Of a stretch of DNA of 64,000 nucleotides, positions 1 to 7,793 are shown one piece after another (position 1 is the stretch's first letter; each line of letters opens with the position of its first letter). The DNA comes from Bacteriovoracaceae bacterium (GTDB lineage Bacteria > Bdellovibrionota > Bacteriovoracia > Bacteriovoracales > Bacteriovoracaceae). Below the pieces are notes generated by a model, which saw only the letters and a list, made by a program, of their open reading frames with translations, was not told the origin of the DNA and did no database searches. The DNA lies in contig JAIEMA010000009.1 of NCBI GenBank assembly GCA_019752535.1, forward strand, positions 1 to 64,000, written 5' to 3'. The position numbers and the translations under genes are program-made.

Positions 1-53
1 GCTATCGAAGCTGATGGTTAAAGGAACTGGTGCCCAAAGGCTTCGAGACAGGG

Positions 54-83
54 GGGAGGTCTAAAAACCTCCCTTTCTTTTTT
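54..83 (+). terminator. Rho-independent terminator
   Basis: A 7-bp perfect stem (54-60 with 67-73) and a 6-nt loop are followed by a T-rich tract to about 83. It ends a transcript entering from the left edge, whose gene cannot be identified from the few bases present. Confidence 0.75.
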
Positions 84-151
84 ACAGGCTTACCCCCCCT
101 CAATGTGAAATCAAGCTAGTATCCAAGGGAACTCAATTGAAGGAGTCCCCC

Positions 152-1405
152 GTGCGCTATCTTGCGCTTCTCATATTGCTCACAAGCAGTTTTGTCCACG
201 CGGGCATTCACCCTTTACTTAACGATAGAGAGGGTAGCTCTTATATTCTTGGTAGCCGCACGGTTAAGAAAATTGAACGAATTGGCTCAACCAGAGAATC
301 TCTTGAACAGGTTTATAAGGATATTATTTCAACCCAAAAGGGTGAAGCCTGCGCATTTAATATTGTTTCTGCTGTAAATGAAAAAATAAATCAATTCCCT
401 GAGTATCAAGGTGACAAAGAATTATTTCTCAATGCCATTCGCCATCAAGGCATCATTGATGACGTCATGCTTAATCTTTATCTCCGTGCTCTTTGGGTGA
501 TGAAAGATGTAGATCTCAACACAAATGACGAATTGAACTTACCTTCAACTGAAGTCTCTGCAGATATGAAGGCGATCAAAGAATTTTCTTTGAAGCGCAG
601 TCGCGGAAAGTGTCTTCATGAGAATTTTAAAGAACTACTCTCATCTTATCGTCGTGATGATAAGAATTTTACAACTAAAACTCTAAGAAGAAAGATTGAT
701 CAGGGTCTTAAAGAAAATCTTATCACAGAGAGAGCGGCCAGCGAGCTATGGGAAGCGATGGATGATGACATTAGCTCTTGGGAAATTTCTTTAGCAGAAT
801 ATGTTTCAAAGAGAAACTTCCTAAGATCACAGTTTCCTATTCCGCTTCCAGACGAGAGATCAGATTTTGTTGCATCTAAAGCTGGAAAACTCAAGATGTC
901 TCATCGTCAGAAGCTCTATTTCTACTATTCTCCCGTTCAAATTACGTTAATGGGCAATGTTATCAAAAAACTGAAAGATCGTTTAGAGAGTCCAAGAATT
1001 GAAATCCTTGTATACGATGACGAAAATCAAGTTCAAGAAACTTTAACTCTTGATCCGATGGAAAGATTCCGTTTCGCTATACGTGTCCTTCGTAAAGAGA
1101 TGAAGCTTCTTTCTACAAATAATTACTTTCTAGGCCGCCAGCCTAGTTACACCGATCTTATGGCCGCGGCTTATGAAGCAGGAATTGTCACGGCGGTAGA
1201 GCTTGATCAAGTGGCCAAGCTTGAAGAAATTTGGAATCCAAAAAAATCATTCTGGGATAAAGCAGCTGTCTGGGTACGTATGTTCGGTGGAGTACTAAGT
1301 GTAGTTGTTCCACCTCCATATGGATTCTTACCTGCACTAGCAATCACTGCGATTGAGGCTTTGACCAGAGATGCAGCACCAGATGACCAAGATAGTTTGT
1401 TCTAA
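152..1405 (+). CDS. Exported protein of unknown function
   Basis: A 417-residue protein I do not recognise. The frame is open from a TTG at 137, but AAGGAG at 140-145 lies inside that extension and is correctly spaced for the GTG at 152, so I start there. The new N-terminus (MRYLALLILL...FVHAG) is a typical signal peptide, so the product is exported. The middle is rich in charged helical sequence with no motif I can name. The C-terminus has a hydrophobic Pro/Gly/Ala stretch (about residues 380-400) that could be a membrane segment. The next gene starts 10 bp after the stop, so the two are probably co-transcribed. Confidence 0.7.
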   Translation: MRYLALLILLTSSFVHAGIHPLLNDREGSSYILGSRTVKKIERIGSTRESLEQVYKDIISTQKGEACAFNIVSAVNEKINQFPEYQGDKELFLNAIRHQGIIDDVMLNLYLRALWVMKDVDLNTNDELNLPSTEVSADMKAIKEFSLKRSRGKCLHENFKELLSSYRRDDKNFTTKTLRRKIDQGLKENLITERAASELWEAMDDDISSWEISLAEYVSKRNFLRSQFPIPLPDERSDFVASKAGKLKMSHRQKLYFYYSPVQITLMGNVIKKLKDRLESPRIEILVYDDENQVQETLTLDPMERFRFAIRVLRKEMKLLSTNNYFLGRQPSYTDLMAAAYEAGIVTAVELDQVAKLEEIWNPKKSFWDKAAVWVRMFGGVLSVVVPPPYGFLPALAITAIEALTRDAAPDDQDSLF

Positions 1406-1415
1406 AGGGAATATT

Positions 1416-2642
1416 ATGAAGACGCTTTTTACATTCATGCTTCTTCTGCCCACAATGATTTGGGCGCAAGTCGCCCAACCCATCAAGGCGAATATTGTCC
1501 TTAGAGATGCAAGCTTTAAGGCTAGAATTAGCTCTGTGGAGCTTCCATACCTGATTTCTGATACAACCTTTGACGGGCAGTTCTTTAAGGTCGTTCAGGG
1601 AAAAAATGATGAAGCAATTAGTTTAACCAATGAAGATGAAGAGTTGGTCTTAAGAGCCGCTACGACTTATTACCACTTGAATTTGGCTCGTGATTGGTAT
1701 GTAAACAAGATGAAGTCTACTTATGTGGCCAATCTTCCAAAGCTCGTCATCCGTGTGGATATAAAAAATCAATTTAATGAACTTGGTCACTACGCCAATG
1801 ATGCTCTTGATCCCCAATTCAATAATGCTCTCACCATTCCAGCAGGCGAAGGCCTTGCCGGAAGAGGCATTAAGCCATGGAACATGGAGATCTGGTTTAG
1901 ACCTGTAAAGAAAGTGAATATTAAAGATTTGAAGATTAAAGGCGATGCGATGGGTGAGTGGGGCAGCGTCCTTGCTTCATTTAGACAGCAAATGCACATG
2001 AGCACACTTCAAAGATTTTTGGCTCAACTCGTTCAGTCTCAAACCAATCCAAGTCCAGCTTCACAAGATTTTTTTGGCTGGGAAAATCTCATTCGAGTGG
2101 CAGGCACTAGCATCATGCTAGAAGCGGTCTATCAGTTTGCTGATCCTCTCTCGAGGGCTTTCTCACGCAAATGGTTTTGGCTTGATACAGCTTTGGTTCC
2201 GGAAATTATTTATCATGAATTCTCTCACGTCGCCCTCTCTGATCACCTCGTTCTGTCACACTCAACAGCTGTAATTGAAGGGATGGCGGATTATTTTGCT
2301 GGAGAGATCGCAAATAGTCCCAATTTGGCCACGCGGATTAAGACTTACAACACCTTCAACGGTAAGAAAGCTACTCGCAAGCAACAGTACTCGGTGCAGT
2401 TTGAAACCACTGACTACGCTAATAGTGACTTCGTCTTTGGCATGTTGTGGGATCTAAAAACAATTGTTGGGGATGATAGTTCCCCTGAATTTGTTTATAG
2501 CTTAAGAGAAAAAATTGACACAAATTCAAGCATTAGAAAGCAGTTAATTGAGGGAATCCTAAAGACATGTGAAGAGAAGTGTGAGCTTCCTTTCGTGGAT
2601 AAATTAAAAATTCTTCAGCGCTATAACGCTAGAGGAATTTAA
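1416..2642 (+). CDS. Putative secreted zinc metallopeptidase (gluzincin-like)
   Basis: A 408-residue exported protein. The frame is open from 1371, but AAAGGGA at 1404-1410 and a clear signal peptide (MKTLFTFMLLLPTMIWAQ) place the start at ATG 1416, just after the upstream stop. The key signature is HEFSH at residues 267-271 followed 17 residues later by EGMADYF, with E288. That is the HExxH...E zinc-site pattern of gluzincin metallopeptidases. I cannot assign a named peptidase family; the rest of the chain shows no other recognised domain. There is no lipobox, so it should be periplasmic or secreted. Hydrolysis of envelope or external protein is inferred from the motif only. Confidence 0.65.
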   Translation: MKTLFTFMLLLPTMIWAQVAQPIKANIVLRDASFKARISSVELPYLISDTTFDGQFFKVVQGKNDEAISLTNEDEELVLRAATTYYHLNLARDWYVNKMKSTYVANLPKLVIRVDIKNQFNELGHYANDALDPQFNNALTIPAGEGLAGRGIKPWNMEIWFRPVKKVNIKDLKIKGDAMGEWGSVLASFRQQMHMSTLQRFLAQLVQSQTNPSPASQDFFGWENLIRVAGTSIMLEAVYQFADPLSRAFSRKWFWLDTALVPEIIYHEFSHVALSDHLVLSHSTAVIEGMADYFAGEIANSPNLATRIKTYNTFNGKKATRKQQYSVQFETTDYANSDFVFGMLWDLKTIVGDDSSPEFVYSLREKIDTNSSIRKQLIEGILKTCEEKCELPFVDKLKILQRYNARGI

Positions 2643-2651
2643 TAATTTAAT

Positions 2652-2668
2652 GGTGTCATCCTGGCACC
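2652..2668 (+). terminator. Weak hairpin downstream of the peptidase gene
   Basis: A 6-bp stem with one G-T pair (2652-2657 with 2663-2668, 5-nt loop) lies 10 bp after the stop codon. The following tract is only moderately T-rich, so terminator function is doubtful. Confidence 0.3.
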
Positions 2669-2780
2669 TCTGTAGATTTTACCAGTAAGCTTTTTATTAT
2701 TGCCGTGCCTTGCTTTTGAGAGATAGAAACGATTCAAGTTTTTTAAAAGAGTTTTTTTATTAACCAACCCGGAGGAATCC

Positions 2781-3356
2781 ATGTTCAAGAATTTATTAGT
2801 AAGTTTCTTGGCTTTCGCTTTCATCACAGTTCAGGCGAACGCTGTAACAAACAACAACCTTAAAGCTGCTTTCGATGATCTTAGCTATTCATTGAATGTT
2901 GAGTGGGATCAAAAAGATCGCGCTTTCTACGAAGCACAAATGAAGAAGTTCACTGATAAAGTGGCTGAGCTTCAAGCTGCTGGCATGACAAATGCTGAAT
3001 TGATGGATTTCGCTTCTGCAAACATTAAAGATGCTGCTTTGAAGTCTGAAGTTAAAAACGTTATGGCTCTTGTTCAGATCAACAAGCTTTCAGCTTCTGA
3101 AGCTCGTAAGATGATCAACGATACAATTGCTAAGAACTACAACATGGGTGCTTCATGGTCTGGTGATGGCGTTCTTTACGGCGCTCTTATCGTGTTGATC
3201 CTCGTTGCAGTTATCGCTGGAGCAGCTGCTGGCGGCGGTTCTTCAAGCAACGGCGGTGGATCTTCTTGTTACAATGAGTACGTATGTTACGATTACTACG
3301 ACAGCTGGGGCTACTACTGGTACTCTGACTGTGGTTACGAGAGAGTATGCTACTAG
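2781..3356 (+). CDS. Exported membrane-anchored protein with Tyr/Cys-rich tail, paralogue 1
   Basis: A 191-residue protein with a GGAGG site at 2771-2775 before ATG 2781. It has a signal peptide (about 1-22), a helical middle (about 25-125), a hydrophobic segment (about 133-151), a Gly/Ser linker, and a final 30-odd residues dominated by Tyr, Trp, Cys, Asp and Gly. The next gene encodes a protein of the same architecture with matching stretches such as SLNVEWDQKD against TLNVEWNQKD, so they are tandem paralogues. Because cleavage leaves only one hydrophobic segment, the aromatic tail could face either side. Tyr/Cys-rich tails suggest disulfide or dityrosine cross-linking, but that is inference. 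I do not know a named family. Confidence 0.75.
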   Translation: MFKNLLVSFLAFAFITVQANAVTNNNLKAAFDDLSYSLNVEWDQKDRAFYEAQMKKFTDKVAELQAAGMTNAELMDFASANIKDAALKSEVKNVMALVQINKLSASEARKMINDTIAKNYNMGASWSGDGVLYGALIVLILVAVIAGAAAGGGSSSNGGGSSCYNEYVCYDYYDSWGYYWYSDCGYERVCY

Positions 3357-3388
3357 TCTGTTAAGCAGATTATTCGCTAAGATAAAGA

Positions 3389-3417
3389 GGGAAGCCATTG
3401 GCTTCCCTTTTTTTTTT
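3389..3417 (+). terminator. Rho-independent terminator
   Basis: An 8-bp perfect GC-rich stem (3389-3396 with 3400-3407) and a 3-nt loop are followed by an unbroken T-run of about ten. It separates the two paralogous genes into distinct transcripts. Confidence 0.9.
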
Positions 3418-3437
3418 ATGACCATCTGATTATAGGA

Positions 3438-3466
3438 TTGACGACTCATCCAGTCAGGGCTAGAAA
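3438..3466 (+). promoter_or_regulatory. Sigma-70-type promoter
   Basis: TTGACG at 3438-3443 (5/6) and TAGAAA at 3461-3466 (4/6) are spaced by 17 bp. The site lies just after the upstream terminator and about 36 bp before the ATG at 3502, as expected if the second paralogue has its own promoter. Confidence 0.5.
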
Positions 3467-3501
3467 ACGGCAGACGTTTACTAATCCTTTTGGAGGTTCA
3501 A

Positions 3502-4101
3502 ATGAAGAGCATTATTACTCTTATTCTCGCTTTTGCGTTTTTAGGAACTGCTACAGCATCAACAGGTGCTACTGTTGGTCTTAAGCAAGCTATCAGCGAA
3601 TTAAATTATACACTTAACGTGGAGTGGAACCAGAAAGATCCTGCATTTCACCAAGCGGCGATTAATAAGTTCCGTGAACAACTTCAAATCTTAAAAGCTC
3701 AAGGCCTTTCAAACAAAGAAATGATCCAAGCAACTCTTGCTGAAGTGAAAGATGCAGGCCTTAAGGCTGAACTCGCTCAAGCTTACGCCATTATTGATGC
3801 TCAGAAGCTTGATTCCGATGCGGCTCAAAACGTTATCGTTGATATCGCTAATCGCTCTCGCTCAGAAGGCGCTAGCTGGGTAGGCGGAGCTTCAATCTTC
3901 CAATGGATCGGCATCGCAATTGCTGTTGCTTTGGTTCTTGGTGCCTTCTCTGGTTCAAGCGGCCCTGCTTGTACTGAGAATTGCCCACAATCATCTTATC
4001 AGTGCGGCTACCAGAACGTTTGTGGATGGAACTACGATGCTTGGGGCTACTATGGCTACAACTGTGGATTCAACTACGTATGCGGTTGGTACTACTGGTA
4101 A
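3502..4101 (+). CDS. Exported membrane-anchored protein with Tyr/Cys-rich tail, paralogue 2
   Basis: A 199-residue tandem paralogue of the gene at 2781. TGGAGG at 3491-3496 fixes the start at ATG 3502 rather than the TTG at 3490. It has a signal peptide (about 1-19), a helical middle including TLNVEWNQKD, a hydrophobic segment (about 136-152), and a tail rich in Cys, Tyr, Trp and Gly (CGYQNVCGWNYDAWGYYGY and on), with six Cys in the last 45 residues. The two proteins share layout but differ in tail sequence, so the tail evolves faster than the helical part. The function is unknown; a cross-linkable surface or envelope component is one possibility. Confidence 0.75.
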   Translation: MKSIITLILAFAFLGTATASTGATVGLKQAISELNYTLNVEWNQKDPAFHQAAINKFREQLQILKAQGLSNKEMIQATLAEVKDAGLKAELAQAYAIIDAQKLDSDAAQNVIVDIANRSRSEGASWVGGASIFQWIGIAIAVALVLGAFSGSSGPACTENCPQSSYQCGYQNVCGWNYDAWGYYGYNCGFNYVCGWYYW

Positions 4102-4130
4102 TCTGCTCTCTTAAAGATTATTTAAAAAAG

Positions 4131-4157
4131 AAGGGCCTCGAAAGGGGCCCTTTTTTA
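4131..4157. terminator. Bidirectional terminator
   Basis: The stem 4131-4137 with 4146-4152 is flanked by A's on the left and T's on the right, so it can serve both the gene ending at 4101 and the minus-strand nadD gene whose stop codon lies in the T-tract. Confidence 0.85.
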
Positions 4158-4988
4158 TTTCCTGAGATTAGTTGAAGAAATATCCTCAAAATCATGATGG
4201 CCCATAAACTTGATCTCTAAATTTGGATTCTGATCCAGGGCCCATTTTGAATCGATTGCATGCTGAGAGTCTTCTTCAAGCCTAGAGACGACCATAAGTC
4301 CCGAAATGAGTTTCATAAGGTCAGCCGCTTGGATCCAAGTAGGAAGCGATTTAAAGCTATCGTGCCCCATTAAAAGATGAACGCGAAGATCGGGGCGATG
4401 ATGCTTTAATCGAAGAACCCAGCGCACTGTTGGGTTGAGCTCTGTTTGCAGAAGAAATCCTGGATGAATATGCAGTTTTTCTCGACCGGATTTTTGGATC
4501 TGAGTTTTAAGTTGGTTGAAAAAAGTAAAAACATCCTCGTCTCTTTTCAGAGGTTTTTGAGGATTGCGATCGGGACAAATAATAAGGGGGAGATTTTGTG
4601 GAACTTTCTCAAGGCAGGCCCGATGTCCCTGATGCCAAGGATCGAATGTGCCGCCAAAGAAAACCACATCACTAGCAAGTGGAAATTCTAAGGAGAGAGG
4701 AGCGAGAAATTTTTCTGGTCGCTCATTAATGTACGTAAGTCTTGCCGCTTCAAGTCCCATCCAAAAGTCTTTCTCTAAATTAAATTTACCTTGGAGATCT
4801 TCCCAAGAGTAAGAGATCCAACCCATGGGCTTTGCAGAGGCTTCCGGTAGATAAAAGAGAGGAGTGTCTCGATAGAACCCGACTCGTTGAGAGACATTGC
4901 CTTTGGCTTGGGCGAGTTGCAACTTTTCATCAATCCAGACTCTAAGAGTGCCTTTTGAGAGATCAAGCCAAAATTGATTGGGCCTCAT
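4155..4988 (-). CDS. nadD: NadD-like nicotinate-nucleotide adenylyltransferase with N-terminal extension
   Basis: A 277-residue protein. Residues from about 108 to the end match NadD: the nucleotidyltransferase signature GGTFDPWHQGH at 112-122 and the terminal ISSTNLRK, equivalent to the ISST(x)R motif. The enzyme adenylates nicotinate mononucleotide in cytosolic NAD synthesis. NadD is usually about 190-215 residues, so the first roughly 105 residues are extra and match no domain I know. The start ATG overlaps the sfsA stop in an ATGA, showing translational coupling. The substrate could differ from NaMN given the extension, but the core motifs are intact. Confidence 0.8.
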   Translation of the reverse strand: MRPNQFWLDLSKGTLRVWIDEKLQLAQAKGNVSQRVGFYRDTPLFYLPEASAKPMGWISYSWEDLQGKFNLEKDFWMGLEAARLTYINERPEKFLAPLSLEFPLASDVVFFGGTFDPWHQGHRACLEKVPQNLPLIICPDRNPQKPLKRDEDVFTFFNQLKTQIQKSGREKLHIHPGFLLQTELNPTVRWVLRLKHHRPDLRVHLLMGHDSFKSLPTWIQAADLMKLISGLMVVSRLEEDSQHAIDSKWALDQNPNLEIKFMGHHDFEDISSTNLRK

Positions 4989-5689
4989 GAGAGACCCTCG
5001 ATCGGAAGAGGTGTTTTTAAAATGAGATGCTGGCCATTCTTTTCCACTTTAAAGGCGTAAATTTCAACACCCGCGCGATAGGCTTCTTTCAAAGCTTGGG
5101 CGTAGTCGGGATCAATGTGTCCCGCACTCGTAAAACTTTCTGCATCAGAGCGTGAGACGACATAAAGCATGGCCGCTCGATGGCCTTGCTGCTTAAGAGT
5201 GATGAGATCTCTTAGATGTTTCTGGCCCCGTGTGCTGACTGCATCGGGGAAACTTGCTTGTGGAGGATTTTCCAGAAGCGTGACGTTTTTCACCTCAACC
5301 CAACAGTCGGGCTGGCCCTTAAGGCCTGTGAGATGAAAATCAAAGCGGCTGTCTAAAATTTTTTGCTCAGCCGTCACTATTGGATAATCTGCAAAGGGAG
5401 CGAGTCTTTTTTCTTCAAGGGCTTCTTGCGCGAGTTTATTGGCATTGGCCGTATTGACCATGATGAAGTCTTTGCCGGGTGAGAGGAGCTCAAGAGTCCA
5501 TTTTAATTTTCTTTCAGGATTAGTCGCTGGAGAGATTAAGGCCTTCCAGCCGGGACTCCAGCAGGTTTTCATACTGCCCGTGTTGGGAACATGCGCGACT
5601 ACGACTTCGCCACTTGGAAGTTGAATGTCGGCAAAAAATCTTTTGTAGCGCTTGAGAATCACGCCCTCTGTAAGAGAGGGTAGTTCCAT
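4985..5689 (-). CDS. sfsA: SfsA family protein (sugar fermentation stimulation protein)
   Basis: A 234-residue protein of normal SfsA length. Family features are the N-terminal EGVILKRYKRFFADI segment, HVPNTGSM followed by Cys, and the nuclease-like core DCWVEVKNVTL, with an E-x-K pair as in restriction-endonuclease folds. SfsA was first linked to maltose metabolism in E. coli and is proposed to bind or cleave nucleic acid; its physiological role is unclear. AAGGA precedes the ATG with proper spacing. It sits between a small exported-protein gene (9-bp gap) and nadD (4-nt overlap), forming a minus-strand operon. Confidence 0.9.
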   Translation of the reverse strand: MELPSLTEGVILKRYKRFFADIQLPSGEVVVAHVPNTGSMKTCWSPGWKALISPATNPERKLKWTLELLSPGKDFIMVNTANANKLAQEALEEKRLAPFADYPIVTAEQKILDSRFDFHLTGLKGQPDCWVEVKNVTLLENPPQASFPDAVSTRGQKHLRDLITLKQQGHRAAMLYVVSRSDAESFTSAGHIDPDYAQALKEAYRAGVEIYAFKVEKNGQHLILKTPLPIEGLS

Positions 5690-5698
5690 GAGTTATCC

Positions 5699-6034
5699 TT
5701 AGTCATTGTTTGACCAGAGAAACTCTAACTGTGAATCGAAACCTTGTAAATGTTGAAGCATCTCTTCACTCTTAAATGCAGAGAAATCACGACGTGGAAG
5801 CTCAAGGGAATTGTTTGATAGGTGGCGAGCTTTACGTGTCCAAAAGCAGTCATAAATATCTTCGACTAAGCCCACGAGCTTTCCTGTTTCAACATCACGG
5901 GCCACGATCAGGCACAGTGTAGGGCGGTCAGCGTAATCATTGATTCCGATTTGGGTGTCGATGACTTCAAGCTTCATATTCTCAGAAGCGAAGGCCGAAG
6001 AAAGAGTGAGAAGAAAGAAGAAAAAGTATTTCAT
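5699..6034 (-). CDS. Small exported protein of unknown function
   Basis: A 111-residue product with a short signal peptide (MKYFFFFLLTLSSAFAS) followed by about 95 residues containing two Cys. I recognise no domain. It lies 9 bp upstream of sfsA on the same strand and may be the first gene of the sfsA-nadD operon. The ribosome site is weak (GAG about 7 nt before ATG). Confidence 0.65.
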   Translation of the reverse strand: MKYFFFFLLTLSSAFASENMKLEVIDTQIGINDYADRPTLCLIVARDVETGKLVGLVEDIYDCFWTRKARHLSNNSLELPRRDFSAFKSEEMLQHLQGFDSQLEFLWSNND

Positions 6035-6120
6035 AAAAATGCTCGGGTTTAAGTTTGTTGAGCTCTTTTTATGACTTTTCGATATATCTGGAAAATAGAA
6101 GAGAGGGATGGTGAAGATAT

Positions 6121-6150
6121 AAAAAAGAGATGGCTCCCGAAGGAGCCATC
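6121..6150 (-). terminator. Rho-independent terminator (minus strand)
   Basis: A 9-bp perfect stem (6129-6137 with 6142-6150) with a CGAA/TTCG tetraloop is followed on the minus strand by a T-rich tract. It ends the transcript of the GPGP-linker protein gene. Confidence 0.9.
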
Positions 6151-6159
6151 TGAGGGGGT

Positions 6160-7431
6160 TTAGTACTGGAATTCAATAACGATTGTTTCTATGCGGATCT
6201 GGCCAGTCATGTTGATACCTACATCACGAAGCGGAATCGGACGAGGAAGCTGTACACGAACGGGAGCTGAGTAGCGGTTCACACTAATCTGCTGGATTGG
6301 GCCTCTGCCAGTATCGACTAGGGCCATTCCTCCACGATCAAAGCTTGTCGCATCGATAGTGATCGCAGAAACCAGACGGTCGGAGTACTGAGAAGGAAGG
6401 CTTAAAGCTGACATCAAGCTTTGAGAAATTCTCCCGTTAAAATCTCTCATAGGGCTCAGGCGTAGGTCACGTGAAGGAATGGGGCCTGGTCCTGGACCTG
6501 GATTGTAGCCACCTGAGTTATCCAAACGAAGAGTCATAGAATCAATCATCGCATCACCGCGCACTTCGAGTTGCAATTGACGGATCTCTCTTCCAATTTC
6601 TGAGCGGCCACCAAGAATACGATCGACTGGAAATGGAGTCATGCCGCCATCAAGGCTTTTAAATTCACTGACTGGCTGGCCATTGATGATTAAGCGAGCT
6701 TGAGCAGCGAATCTTCCGATCGAGCGTCCCTGAACAACCACTCTTAAGAGATCCATGCCTTGAATTTGCTCTCTTTGTTGTTGAGCGATCTGAAGGATGT
6801 GAAGTGTTCCAGATCCTAGAATGCGCTGGTTAACAAAAAGCTCAACACGGTCTCTGCCGATGGGGCCAGGGCCTGGGCCCGGTCCTGGATTATAGGAGTC
6901 TTCAATTTCGGCCACGATTTCTTGAACAAAGATATCTCCTTGCGCCAAGATTTCTAAGCGTCCCATGTTTCTGCCGTAAGGAAGAAGAAGTGGAACTTGA
7001 GCCGAGTAGCTTGAGAGTTGAGTCGGGTAACCTGAGCTTCGGCCATCTTCTAAAAGTTGGATTGAAGCTCCCATTCGAGTGAGGGCCTGAGCCGTTACAC
7101 TGAGAGAGAGAAGAGTGGCTCCGTAAGGAAGACGAAGCTCCTGCTCAATACTTAAAGTTGAACGGCTGTAGAGAGTGCGATTAATTGGTAAGCGAACAAT
7201 GCGACCTTGTCCGATTGGGCCTTGGTTGTAGCCACCTTGGTCACTGTAGTCCCAGCCTGAGCTGTTACCCTGACCGTAGCCGTAATCTCCAGAATTACCT
7301 TGACCATAACCATAACCCTGACCACGGTCACCTCTTTGCGCTTGAGCATCGACGGGAAGGGATAGGACTAAGGCCAAAGCCATCTGGGCGAGAAGTAGGC
7401 GGAAAATAAAACGATGTGAAGTTCTAGGCAT
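6160..7431 (-). CDS. Exported three-module repeat protein with GPGP linkers
   Basis: A 423-residue exported protein. The frame is open to a TTG at 7458, but GGGAG six bases before the ATG at 7431 indicates that start. After a signal peptide comes a Gly/Gln/Tyr/Asn-rich segment (about residues 30-75), then three related beta-rich modules of about 100 residues separated by YNPGPGPGP-type linkers (near residues 185 and 312). The modules open similarly (IVRLPINRTL, RVELFVNQRI, DLRLSPMRDF) and close similarly (DIFVQEIVAEIE, DAMIDSMTLRLD, QIRIETIVIEFQ), so they arose by duplication. I know no named family. It is monocistronic, bounded by a terminator and a sigma-54-type promoter, suggesting conditional expression. 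Confidence 0.75.
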   Translation of the reverse strand: MPRTSHRFIFRLLLAQMALALVLSLPVDAQAQRGDRGQGYGYGQGNSGDYGYGQGNSSGWDYSDQGGYNQGPIGQGRIVRLPINRTLYSRSTLSIEQELRLPYGATLLSLSVTAQALTRMGASIQLLEDGRSSGYPTQLSSYSAQVPLLLPYGRNMGRLEILAQGDIFVQEIVAEIEDSYNPGPGPGPGPIGRDRVELFVNQRILGSGTLHILQIAQQQREQIQGMDLLRVVVQGRSIGRFAAQARLIINGQPVSEFKSLDGGMTPFPVDRILGGRSEIGREIRQLQLEVRGDAMIDSMTLRLDNSGGYNPGPGPGPIPSRDLRLSPMRDFNGRISQSLMSALSLPSQYSDRLVSAITIDATSFDRGGMALVDTGRGPIQQISVNRYSAPVRVQLPRPIPLRDVGINMTGQIRIETIVIEFQY

Positions 7432-7485
7432 TTTGGTCTCCCAGTTAAGTGTCCTCAACCTTCTTGGTTGCTGTTAATGAGTACT

Positions 7486-7503
7486 TAGCAACAGGAGTGC
7501 CAA
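7486..7503 (-). promoter_or_regulatory. Sigma-54-type (-24/-12) promoter
   Basis: Read on the minus strand the site is TTGGCAC-N5-TTGCTA, matching the RpoN consensus TGGCAC-N5-TTGC with exactly 10 bp between GG and GC. Transcription would start near 7476, giving a leader of about 45 nt to the ATG at 7431. Such promoters need an activator ATPase; none is encoded in this window. Confidence 0.75.
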
Positions 7504-7701
7504 CTTCTTGCAATTGCAGAAAATAGAAATGACGCAGCGAAAACCCGTTGAAATGAGTCAGATAAACTCGGCATCAGCCTTGCTTACCTAACAGTGGGAG
7601 ACCGGATGCTCCCTCTAAAAGGGCCAAGATGGCACCATAGGAGAGCTTTTTGGTTACTTTTCGACCCTAGTCCAAGATTTTTCTACTCACATTTTGGCTC
7701 C

Positions 7702-7716
7702 ACTTAACCGTTAAGT
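7702..7716. promoter_or_regulatory. Perfect 15-bp palindrome upstream of gltA
   Basis: ACTTAAC-C-GTTAAGT is a perfect 7-bp inverted repeat with a 1-nt centre, ending 12 bp before the predicted gltA -35 box. The position suits an activator or repressor site; no regulator can be named. Confidence 0.4.
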
Positions 7717-7728
7717 AGGCAAAACTAT

Positions 7729-7757
7729 TTAACAATACTTTTGCAGCAGAGTAAGAT
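7729..7757 (+). promoter_or_regulatory. Sigma-70-type promoter of gltA
   Basis: TTAACA at 7729-7734 (5/6) and TAAGAT at 7752-7757 (4/6) are separated by 17 bp. The predicted start near 7764 leaves about 30 nt before the ATG at 7794. Confidence 0.6.
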
Positions 7758-7793
7758 CGCAAAAATATCTCTGCACAATTTTGAGGAGTCGTT

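Larger units (their letters stand above)
7432..7793. other. Divergent intergenic region
   Basis: This 362-bp gap separates the GPGP-linker gene and gltA, which read away from each other. It holds the minus-strand sigma-54-type promoter (7486-7503), a 15-bp palindrome (7702-7716), the gltA promoter (7729-7757) and the gltA ribosome site. Nothing clear is seen between about 7510 and 7700. Confidence 0.6.

Noticed and set aside
1-64. Tail of a coding or RNA gene at the left edge (one frame stops at 19-21, another at 62-64)
   Set aside because: Too few bases to choose a frame or name an RNA; only the terminator is supported.
7561-7660. Possible riboswitch-like hairpins upstream of gltA
   Set aside because: Short stems such as GGGAG/CTCCC are present, but no known riboswitch consensus is matched and the gltA promoter lies downstream of them.
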